Assembly: GCA_030587605.1 (NCBI GenBank)
Contig: JAUQYT010000286.1
Span: forward strand, 1 to 5,867
Length of the DNA stretch: 5,867 nucleotides
Source of the DNA: Candidatus Njordarchaeum guaymasense
GTDB lineage: Archaea; Asgardarchaeota; Njordarchaeia; Njordarchaeales; Njordarchaeaceae
Direction of reading: 5' to 3'
Positions 1 through 5,867 of this stretch are shown in pieces. Numbering within the stretch: the stretch's first letter is position 1; each line of letters opens with the position of its first letter. The notes below the pieces were generated by a model. The model was not told where the DNA came from. It worked only from the letters and a program-made list of their open reading frames with translations, and searched no databases. The translations under genes were made by a program, and so were the position numbers.

Positions 1-949
1 GCGCCCTAACATATCTCACCCTCCACTCGTCTTCGGCTCTGGCAACGAAATCTTGGAAGCCCTTTCCGAAGACCTTGAGGTCATTGTAGAAGATGTAGAC
101 TTGGCATTGAGGCTCATGCTCTCTAATTAGTATTGACTCCTTCGTGGCGTACATGCAACATGCACTGGAGCAGAAGGAGACCCCTCCCTTCAAGCTTCTG
201 GAACCGACGCATTGAATGAAAGCGATTCTTCTGGGGATGCGGCCATCGGAAAACCTCATGATGTGCCCTCCGATTGGTCCTGAGGCGGAGAGCATTCTCT
301 CAAACTCTAAACTTATGAGAACATTCACATATCTTCCGTAACCATATTCACTTCTCGTTCGGGGATCAAACAGTTCGAAGCCAGTCGCTACAATGATGGT
401 GCCAACGTTAAGGCTTATGGTTTCGGGCTGCTGCTCAAAGTCTACAGCTTCAGCTCCGCATACTTTTTGGCATAGCCCACATTCCAGGCAATTTTCCCTG
501 TCGATGGTATACTTAAGGGGAACAGCTTGAGGCAAAGGAATATAAATGGCCTTGCGGACGCCCAGTCCCATATCGAACTCGTTAGGAACCTCAACTGGAC
601 AGTGCTGGGCGCAGACACCGCAGCCTGTACATTTTTCCTCATCGACGAATCTTGGCTTCCTGAGAATCTTAACATCAAAATTACCGACGGAACCCTTGGC
701 TTCTTGCACTTCAGAGTAAGTTAGTAACCTAATATTCGGATTACGAAGGCATTCAATCATCTTGGGAGCGACGATGCATATGGAGCAGTCCATCGTGGGA
801 AACGTCTTATCCAGCTGCACCATTCTCCCGCCAATGCTGGGGTTCTTTTCGACCAGATAGACTTTGAACCCGCGGCTGGCTAGGTCTAGGCTCGCCTGCA
901 TCCCAGCGATTCCGCCGCCAATGATCAATGCAGAGTTGTTGGTCGTCAT
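1..949 (-). CDS. hdrA: Second short HdrA-like FAD/iron-sulfur protein, 3' end cut off by the window
   Basis: The first 316 residues are visible, with no stop before the left edge. Compared with the 425-residue paralogue at 5861-4584, perhaps 100 residues are missing, including the second FAD motif, so a C-terminal ferredoxin domain cannot be ruled in or out. Visible motifs are GGGIAG (11-16), VEK (33-35), MDCSIC (53-58), ferredoxin cysteines C107, C110, C113, C117 and C154, C157, C160, C164, CVGSR (247-251) and FCSSACC (259-265). The ATG at 949 follows AGGTGA, and in-frame TAG occurs 12 codons upstream with no alternative ATG, GTG or TTG between. The missing N-terminal iron-sulfur domain is therefore genuine. 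It is about 60% identical by eye to the first gene of the block, and the two are clearly paralogues. Likely role: an additional HdrA-type flavin subunit in the same electron-transfer complex. It differs from its paralogue in having SSA rather than SRV inside the CCC motif. Confidence 0.93.
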   Translation of the reverse strand, partial: MTTNNSALIIGGGIAGMQASLDLASRGFKVYLVEKNPSIGGRMVQLDKTFPTMDCSICIVAPKMIECLRNPNIRLLTYSEVQEAKGSVGNFDVKILRKPRFVDEEKCTGCGVCAQHCPVEVPNEFDMGLGVRKAIYIPLPQAVPLKYTIDRENCLECGLCQKVCGAEAVDFEQQPETISLNVGTIIVATGFELFDPRTRSEYGYGRYVNVLISLEFERMLSASGPIGGHIMRFSDGRIPRRIAFIQCVGSRSLKGGVSFCSSACCMYATKESILIREHEPQCQVYIFYNDLKVFGKGFQDFVARAEDEWRVRYVRA

Positions 950-953
950 GTTT

Positions 954-959
954 TCACCT
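954..959 (-). promoter_or_regulatory. Ribosome binding site AGGTGA for the second short HdrA gene
   Basis: On the minus strand the sequence reads TAA AGGTGA AAAC ATG. AGGTGA matches the archaeal/bacterial Shine-Dalgarno consensus (GGAGGTGA) and sits 4 bases before the ATG at 949, directly after the stop codon of the fusion gene. It decides the start of that gene and shows that the N-terminal domain is absent rather than missed. Confidence 0.8.
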
Positions 960-2552
960 TTAGGCTGACTGCATCGCCTCCGCTACCAACACCGATAGAT
1001 CGCGCATCTCCATTGTCACCTCGTCCGGGTTTACCGGTAGTTTCTCGCTCGTAACGCACTTCCAATGAATCTGACATTTTGGACAGGCTGTCACGAGCAG
1101 ATCGGCTCCTGTAGCCTTCGCTTCCTTCAATCTATCGATCTGAACAGCCTTTGAGTACTTATTACAGGACAGCCAAGCGTTGACTCCGCAACACACTGCG
1201 TTCTCCCGGTTCCTTCCCATCTCCAATAACTCCACTCCAGGGATATCAGCTATAACCTTTCTTGGGGGTTCGTACACGCCCATGTGCCTGCCAAGTCTGC
1301 ATGCATCTTGGTAAACCACTTTCCTTGGTAGCTTACCCTCATATTTGAGTTGCCCGTTGTTGATCAACTCGAATAGGAACTCCGAAATGTGCAGAACCTC
1401 AAAGTCAAGGTTGCCGACGAATTCGGGGTAGTCCTTCTTGAAGGTTCTATAACACTCGGGACACGCCGCAATCACCCGTCTCGCTCCGGTCTCTCTGATT
1501 TCTGTGACATTCGTTTTCGCCAATTTTTCGAAGTTTTCCAAGTCGCCTGTCCACAACAGATCATGGCCACAGCACTTCTCATTGGCCATTACAACTGGCT
1601 TTATCCCGACTCTGTTAAGTATTTCTACCACGCTTTGAGGAATTTTCAAGAGCTCCAGATTAAGGTCCTCAAAAATGACGTCAAAGTATGGGAGGCAACC
1701 CACAAAGTAAAGCAGCTCGCCCTTTTGCGACGTCTCAGCTCCCCCTTGAAGCCAATCCATTCGTTCTTGTTTGATGTTCGGATGCGTCATGATTCTCGAT
1801 AGAGCCATTGGTATTCCTCTGTGAGCACAAAGCTCTTCCATCACTTCTTCGGATGCTACACGCCTACAAGCCCTAACAAATTCCGGGTACCGGACATCTG
1901 ATGGGCATCTTTCCGCGCATGTAAAGCACGTTAGGCATGTCCAAAGATCCTCGCTGGACAGGACCTTGCCCCCAAAACCCAACAAGAATCTCTCAACAGT
2001 GCGCCTAGGTGAGTATCCGTCGTTAACCTTCGATATGGGGCAACTGCCAGAGCATTTCCCACACTCTAGGCAGTATTGAACGTTCGTTTTCTTCAGCGCC
2101 CTAGAGATAACCTCTTCCGAACTTACGTTTACGTCCACCTCAGGTTCAGGCTTCAATAGGTTTGGCCCCATCTTGCATAAGGCTTCTGTGAAATCGGTTA
2201 CAACTTGGGCGAATTTGGTTCCCTCGGATGTTGACACCCATTCCAAACGTAGTCTCTCAGATCCGACTCCAAGCAACCTCAGGATTTTCCCCGCGTTCCT
2301 CATCCTTTTTTCAGCTTTGAGATTTCCGCTTACGTAATGGCAGTCACCCGGATGGCATCCTGTAACTAGTACGCCATCAGCGCCGCCTTCAAAAGCGTTG
2401 ATAACGAAAGCTGGGTCAACTCTCCCTGAGCACATCACTCGTATAGGCCTTATATTTGGTGGATATCTGATTCTGCTCGTGCCAGCAAGATCTGCTCCTG
2501 CGTAACTGCACCAATTGCATAGAAAAGCCACAATTCTCGGTTCGGTCTCCAT
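960..2552 (-). CDS. Fusion protein: MvhD-like [2Fe-2S] domain + HdrC-like ferredoxin domain + HdrB-like CCG domains
   Basis: This 530-residue protein joins three modules that are separate subunits in hydrogenotrophic methanogens. Residues 1-135 match MvhD/FlpD (the methyl-viologen-reducing hydrogenase delta family): CNWCSYAGADLAGTSR at 12-27, MCSGRVDP at 40-47 and GCHPGDCHY at 65-73, keeping all five expected cysteines (C12, C15, C41, C66, C71). After a linker (about 136-148) comes an HdrC-like domain with two [4Fe-4S] motifs (C161, C164, C167, C171; C206, C209, C212, C216). Residues 280-500 are HdrB-like, with two complete five-Cys CCG motifs: C286, C327/C328, C364, C367 and C418, C454/C455, C490, C493. 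In HdrB such motifs hold the non-cubane [4Fe-4S] clusters that cleave the disulfide. The HdrC+HdrB half resembles HdrD. Inferred role: take electrons from an unseen dehydrogenase through MvhD, and pass electrons from HdrA to a disulfide or similar acceptor. The reading frame is unbroken. A GGAGG inside the end of the preceding gene fixes the start. The true oxidant is unknown. Confidence 0.95.
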   Translation of the reverse strand: METEPRIVAFLCNWCSYAGADLAGTSRIRYPPNIRPIRVMCSGRVDPAFVINAFEGGADGVLVTGCHPGDCHYVSGNLKAEKRMRNAGKILRLLGVGSERLRLEWVSTSEGTKFAQVVTDFTEALCKMGPNLLKPEPEVDVNVSSEEVISRALKKTNVQYCLECGKCSGSCPISKVNDGYSPRRTVERFLLGFGGKVLSSEDLWTCLTCFTCAERCPSDVRYPEFVRACRRVASEEVMEELCAHRGIPMALSRIMTHPNIKQERMDWLQGGAETSQKGELLYFVGCLPYFDVIFEDLNLELLKIPQSVVEILNRVGIKPVVMANEKCCGHDLLWTGDLENFEKLAKTNVTEIRETGARRVIAACPECYRTFKKDYPEFVGNLDFEVLHISEFLFELINNGQLKYEGKLPRKVVYQDACRLGRHMGVYEPPRKVIADIPGVELLEMGRNRENAVCCGVNAWLSCNKYSKAVQIDRLKEAKATGADLLVTACPKCQIHWKCVTSEKLPVNPDEVTMEMRDLSVLVAEAMQSA

Positions 2553-2555
2553 TTG

Positions 2556-4565
2556 TCAGCCTCCGATTGCTACAGCTACCATGGCTTGAATCTGTTTGCT
2601 GGTGAAGTGTTTCATTGTAATCGCCTCAACCGGACAGGCTACAGAACAAGAGCCGCAGCCCTTACACTGCGCTTCGGTGACTCTGGCGGTCAACGTTGGG
2701 AGCTTAACAGAGGGTTGAACACGCTCTACTTTGATGGCATCGTACTCGCATGCTTCTTCACATCTACCGCAGCCCTTGCATAGTTCCTCGTTTACCACTG
2801 CAACGATGGGCTCTACCTCAACCTTTCCCCTTGCTAAAGGAATTGCTGCTTTTGCTGCTGCTGCGCTGCCCATGGTCGAGCTGTCGGTGATATCCTTAGG
2901 TCCGTGCGCTGTGCCAGCTAGGTAAATTCCATCAAAAGGTGTGTCCAGCGGCCTAAGCTTCGCATGGGCCTCTTGGAAGAACCCGTCTACGCCGATAGGA
3001 ATTTTCAGTTTGTTTTGAACATCGTAAGAGTCTTCTCTGGGGACAATACCAACATTCAAAACTGCAAGATCCACGGGTATGGTTACCGTCTCACCGCTCA
3101 AGATGTCATAAACCGTCACAATTGTGCCCTTCGCGCTGTCAGAGACAACTGGCGGTTCCTCTGGTGCATATCTGATGAAAACTATCCCTTTCTCTCCAGC
3201 TTTTCTGTAATATTCTTCATGTCCCTTTGCAAAGCTTCGTATGTCCCGATAGAGATAGAAAACTTGAGATTCTGGGTATCTCTCTTTTATTTCAATGGCG
3301 TTCTTGAGACCTACCGTGCAACACACTCGAGAGCAGTACCTGTTTAGTTTTTGGTCTTCTTTTAAAGGCTTGTAGATCCCAGGTTCCTGCCTAGAACCTA
3401 CGCAGGAGATGAAAATGACTCTTTTCGGAGCTAAACCATTGAAGATTAGTTGACCGTCGGTCGGTCCATTCTTATCCAAGAGGCGTTCAAGTTGCGGTTG
3501 GGTTATTACATTGTCCCATACCTTGTAGCCGTATTCGCCTTCTGGAGGCTCGTAAAGGTCGTGGCCCGTGGCCACAATAATTGTTCCTATATCGGCTTCT
3601 ATGTGGAGGGGCTGTTCTTCAAGGTTTATCGCCGACTTCGGGCAAATTTTGGCGCATTCTCCGCATTTGTTGCAGTTTTTTTTGTTTATGATGTAACTTC
3701 TCGGCAAGGCCTCTGCAAACAGCATATAGATTGCTTTTCTCTTCCTCAAACCATAGTCAAATTCGTCTGGAACTTCAATGGGACAGACAGCTTCACATCT
3801 CGCGCATGCATCGCATTCCCCTGTCACGTATCGAGGGTTGACTTTGATTCCAACTCTAAAGTTGCCGATGAAGCCATCCACCACACTCACTTCAGAGTTC
3901 GTAAAAAGCTTGATTTTCGGGTTTGAAACCACTTCCTTCATCAAAGGCTTCAAAACTTCTAGCGCATGCTCTCCAGTGGGACACAAGAGGTGCAATTGGG
4001 CCGTGTGTCCACCGATGCTTGGCGATTTCTCAACCAAATAAACTTCAAAGCCTCTCTGGGCAAGGTCAAGAGCCGCCTTCATTCCTGCAACGCCCGCTCC
4101 CAGCACAAGCGCTCTAACGACAAGACCCATCTCTCTTTTTTGGAGAGGCTCCAGGAGTCGGACTCTATCTATCGACATGTGAATTAAGTCTTTGGCCTTC
4201 TTTGTGGCCTTTTCAGGTTGGTCTGAGTGAACCCAAGAGCACTGCTCTCGGATATTGGCCATCTCAAAAAGGTATGGGTTAAGCCCGCTTTCTTCACAGA
4301 CTTTTCTAAACGTGACTTCGTGCATACGTGGTGAACAGGATGCGACTACGACGCGGTTGAGCTGATGCTTCTCAACGTCCTCTCTGATCATAGCTTGGGC
4401 TGGAGCTGAACACATGTAGAGGTAATCTTTTGCCACCACGGTGTTAGGTAGGGCTGCGGCATATTTTGCTACATCTTCAACATCCACAACGCCTGCTATG
4501 TTAGTGCCGCAATGGCAGACATAAACGCCAATTCTCGGTCCGCCTCTTTGTAGGATTTGAGACAT
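2556..4565 (-). CDS. hdrA: Full-length HdrA, heterodisulfide reductase FAD/iron-sulfur subunit A
   Basis: This 669-residue protein has the complete HdrA layout. The N-terminal iron-sulfur domain (about 1-145) has VCHCGTNIAG at 16-25, MCSAP at 51-55 and ASCSPRMHE at 75-83. The FAD domain begins with GAGVAG (156-161) and VEK (178-180). An inserted ferredoxin domain (C251, C254, C257, C261; C298, C301, C304, C308) is followed by CVGSR (388-392), YCSRVCC (410-416) and AGTAHGPKDITDSS (550-563). The C-terminal ferredoxin domain has C596, C599, C602, C606 and C634, C637, C640, C644. In the methanogen complex this subunit bifurcates electrons at FAD, and its C-terminal ferredoxin domain takes electrons from MvhD. 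Two oddities are seen. The LDCxxC pair found in both short paralogues is replaced by LHLLCPTGEHALE (191-203, one Cys, C195), and the CVGSR-to-YCSRVCC spacer is longer than in the short paralogues (17 against 7 residues). The start has a GAGG five bases upstream, and RIGVYVCHCG near the N-terminus is typical of the family. The stop lies 3 bases before the next start, so translational coupling is likely. Confidence 0.96.
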   Translation of the reverse strand: MSQILQRGGPRIGVYVCHCGTNIAGVVDVEDVAKYAAALPNTVVAKDYLYMCSAPAQAMIREDVEKHQLNRVVVASCSPRMHEVTFRKVCEESGLNPYLFEMANIREQCSWVHSDQPEKATKKAKDLIHMSIDRVRLLEPLQKREMGLVVRALVLGAGVAGMKAALDLAQRGFEVYLVEKSPSIGGHTAQLHLLCPTGEHALEVLKPLMKEVVSNPKIKLFTNSEVSVVDGFIGNFRVGIKVNPRYVTGECDACARCEAVCPIEVPDEFDYGLRKRKAIYMLFAEALPRSYIINKKNCNKCGECAKICPKSAINLEEQPLHIEADIGTIIVATGHDLYEPPEGEYGYKVWDNVITQPQLERLLDKNGPTDGQLIFNGLAPKRVIFISCVGSRQEPGIYKPLKEDQKLNRYCSRVCCTVGLKNAIEIKERYPESQVFYLYRDIRSFAKGHEEYYRKAGEKGIVFIRYAPEEPPVVSDSAKGTIVTVYDILSGETVTIPVDLAVLNVGIVPREDSYDVQNKLKIPIGVDGFFQEAHAKLRPLDTPFDGIYLAGTAHGPKDITDSSTMGSAAAAKAAIPLARGKVEVEPIVAVVNEELCKGCGRCEEACEYDAIKVERVQPSVKLPTLTARVTEAQCKGCGSCSVACPVEAITMKHFTSKQIQAMVAVAIGG
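2560..2564 (-). promoter_or_regulatory. Ribosome binding site GGAGG for the MvhD-HdrCB fusion gene
   Basis: The minus strand reads GGAGG CTGACAA ATG, a perfect core Shine-Dalgarno 7 bases before the start at 2552. It lies inside the last codons of the full-length hdrA gene, whose TGA falls between it and the ATG. This layout suggests translational coupling of the two genes and roughly matched production of their proteins. Confidence 0.8.
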
Positions 4566-4570
4566 ACCGT

Positions 4571-4574
4571 CCTC
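4571..4574 (-). promoter_or_regulatory. Probable ribosome binding site GAGG for full-length hdrA
   Basis: The minus strand reads AGAGG ACGGT ATG, placing GAGG 5 bases before the start at 4565, within the 18-base gap after the stop of the short HdrA gene. It is a shorter match than the sites of the two downstream genes. The gap is too short to hold its own promoter comfortably, so this gene is probably read from the same transcript as the gene before it. Confidence 0.6.
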
Positions 4575-4583
4575 TCTGCCTGA

Positions 4584-5861
4584 TCAGTCTTTCAGGAAGT
4601 TTGAAGCCTTCATAGCGGCGGCGCTTGCTTGGATTACAGAGTCTGGGATGTCCTTGGGGCCTTCGGTCGCTCCAGCTATGAACACACCATCCATCTTTGT
4701 TGTGACCGGGTCTGATTTCGGATTGGAGGTAACGAAAAATCCATCGTCACCAATCGGTATCGGCAATAGGTTCTTCAGGTTGTCATTCCTAGGTGAGACC
4801 AAACCAGCAGACAAAACGACCATGTCAACTTCTTGGTCAAAGAGTTCGCCCGTGTCAGTATTCTCTGCTTTCAGGAAAAGATTTTGTGTATATGGGTCTT
4901 CGATGATCTCGGCCACTCGCCCTCTAATATACTTGATGCCGAACTCTTGTTTGGCCCTTTGGTAGAATTCTTCGAAGCCTTTGCCATAGGCTCGGATATC
5001 CATATAATAGATGATTACGTCTATGTCAGGCACATGCTCCTTTAGGAGAATAGCTTCCTTCGTGGCGTACATGCAGCACACTCTTGAACAATAGGGATTG
5101 CCAGATTTTTCGTCTCTTGAGCCGACGCATTGTAGGAAGGCTACTCTAGGTGGAATTCTTCCATCAGAGGGTCTGACTATGTGTCCTACCGTCGGACCGG
5201 ACGCGCTTAGAAGCCTCTCCAAGGCAAGACCCGTTATGACGTTTTGATAAACACCGTAACCGTATTCCTCCTTCTTCCGAGCGTCGAAGAGTTCGAAACC
5301 GGTGGAAACTATGATGGCTCCGACCTCAACCTCAACTTCTTTAGGTTGCTGCGCTCGGTCGATCGCATTTGCTTGACACATTCTTTCGCACAGTGCGCAG
5401 TCTATACAGCTATCTTTGTCGATTGTATATATGAGCGGAACCGCCTGCGGAAAAGGAACATAGATTGCCTTTCGTACACCAAGATCTTCATCAAACTCGT
5501 TGCGAACCTCAATGGGACAATGCAGAGCGCATAGACCGCAACCAGTGCATTTGGTCTCGTCGACGTAACGAGGCTTACGGACAATTTTCACCCTGAAGAT
5601 TTCTCCGTCCTTCCTGATATCTTGCGTCTCTGAGTAAGTGAGAAGCCTTATGTTGGGATGTCTTCCCACGTCCACCATTTTTGGTGTCATGATGCAAGCC
5701 GCACAGTCCAATGTCGGAAAGGTCTTGTCTAGTTGCGCCATTTTTCCGCCTATACTTGGATTCTTCTCGACAAGGTATACCGTGTATCCTTGGTCGGCTA
5801 GGTCAAGGGCAGACTGGATTCCAGATATGCCGCCTCCGATGACTAACCCCGCCTTGACCAT
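4584..5861 (-). CDS. hdrA: Short (core-only) HdrA-like FAD/iron-sulfur protein, first gene of the block
   Basis: This 425-residue protein matches the flavin core of HdrA, the FAD subunit that splits electron pairs in heterodisulfide reductase. Visible motifs are a dinucleotide-binding GGGISG at residues 9-14, VEK at 31-33, a Cys pair LDCAAC at 51-56, and an inserted ferredoxin domain (C105, C108, C111, C115; C152, C155, C158, C162) for two [4Fe-4S] clusters. CVGSR (245-249), YCSRVCC (257-263) and a second FAD motif, AGATEGPKDIPDS (396-408), follow. It lacks the roughly 145-residue N-terminal iron-sulfur domain and the C-terminal ferredoxin domain of full-length HdrA (about 650-670 residues). 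It probably works in the cytoplasm as a partner of the full-length HdrA encoded 18 bases downstream. Its length also resembles QmoA. The family is certain. The start is less so, because only 6 bases (CTGCAA, no stop in frame) are visible upstream, and an N-terminal extension outside the window cannot be excluded. The paralogue at 949 begins at the equivalent place, which supports this start. Confidence 0.9.
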   Translation of the reverse strand: MVKAGLVIGGGISGIQSALDLADQGYTVYLVEKNPSIGGKMAQLDKTFPTLDCAACIMTPKMVDVGRHPNIRLLTYSETQDIRKDGEIFRVKIVRKPRYVDETKCTGCGLCALHCPIEVRNEFDEDLGVRKAIYVPFPQAVPLIYTIDKDSCIDCALCERMCQANAIDRAQQPKEVEVEVGAIIVSTGFELFDARKKEEYGYGVYQNVITGLALERLLSASGPTVGHIVRPSDGRIPPRVAFLQCVGSRDEKSGNPYCSRVCCMYATKEAILLKEHVPDIDVIIYYMDIRAYGKGFEEFYQRAKQEFGIKYIRGRVAEIIEDPYTQNLFLKAENTDTGELFDQEVDMVVLSAGLVSPRNDNLKNLLPIPIGDDGFFVTSNPKSDPVTTKMDGVFIAGATEGPKDIPDSVIQASAAAMKASNFLKD

Positions 5862-5867
5862 TTGCAG

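Noticed and set aside
442..678. A 78-residue minus-strand open frame overlapping the left short HdrA gene
   Set aside because: It is in a different frame from the HdrA-like reading that runs unbroken from 949 to base 1 with all cysteine motifs, and its translation resembles nothing.
960..2552. The fusion gene as two or three separate genes merged by error
   Set aside because: The frame is continuous through both linkers with no stop. The domain borders are clean, and the HdrC-HdrB half matches the known HdrD-type order.
1389..3926. Long plus-strand open frames at 1389-1802, 2964-3347 and 3450-3926, opposite the fusion gene and the full-length hdrA gene
   Set aside because: They lie entirely antisense to strongly conserved, motif-rich genes. 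Their translations show no recognisable domain, and no ribosome binding site pattern supports them. They are read as by-products of the real coding strand.
2556..4565. Selenocysteine, as occurs in some Hdr subunits
   Set aside because: No in-frame TGA interrupts any of the four reading frames, and all motif cysteines are encoded as cysteine.
4566..4583. An internal promoter or terminator between the first two genes
   Set aside because: The gap is 18 bases and holds only a GAGG ribosome binding site. No inverted repeat, T-run or TATA-like box is visible.
1..5861. The possibility that the short HdrAs are pieces of a broken full-length hdrA gene
   Set aside because: The right copy ends in a normal stop just after the second FAD motif, and the left copy has its own ribosome binding site and start. 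Both keep every core cysteine motif without frameshift, and another gene follows the right copy immediately.
4584..5861. A QmoABC-type complex, suggested by the QmoA-like length of the short HdrA
   Set aside because: No QmoB-like HdrA-MvhD fusion or membrane subunit QmoC follows. Instead a full-length HdrA and an MvhD-HdrCB fusion follow. The resemblance is in length and core domain only.

Overview
The window is one tightly packed gene block. Every supported gene lies on the minus strand, so transcription runs from the right edge to the left edge. The four genes encode proteins of the heterodisulfide reductase (Hdr) electron-transfer family. In transcription order they are a short HdrA-like flavoprotein (5861-4584), a full-length HdrA (4565-2556), a single polypeptide joining an MvhD-like domain to HdrC- and HdrB-like domains (2552-960), and a second short HdrA-like flavoprotein (949 to beyond base 1). 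The gaps are 18, 3 and 10 bases, so this is almost certainly one operon. Its promoter lies right of 5867 and its end lies left of base 1. No RNA gene, mobile element, CRISPR array, promoter or terminator is visible, and no stretch over 20 bases lies outside a gene.

The organism is most likely an archaeon with an anaerobic, ferredoxin-based metabolism. Three things point that way: the Hdr/MvhD families, arginine codons dominated by AGA and AGG where I read them closely (the leftmost gene), and purine-rich ribosome binding sites (GGAGG, AGGTGA, GAGG) just before three of the starts. An uncultivated lineage such as Bathyarchaeia, or an Archaeoglobi-like group, would fit. Bacterial sulfate reducers and syntrophs also carry related clusters, so the assignment is an inference.

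The likely joint job is flavin-based electron bifurcation or confurcation. In the known methanogen complex, electrons from a hydrogenase or formate dehydrogenase enter through the MvhD [2Fe-2S] cluster and pass to the FAD of HdrA. There they are split between ferredoxin and HdrC/HdrB, which reduces a disulfide such as CoM-S-S-CoB. Here the entry module (MvhD) and the exit module (HdrC-HdrB) share one chain. The operon also supplies three HdrA-type flavoproteins, and only one of them has the N-terminal iron-sulfur domain and the C-terminal ferredoxin domain. No hydrogenase, formate dehydrogenase or F420-binding subunit lies in the window, so neither the donor nor the final acceptor can be read from this sequence.
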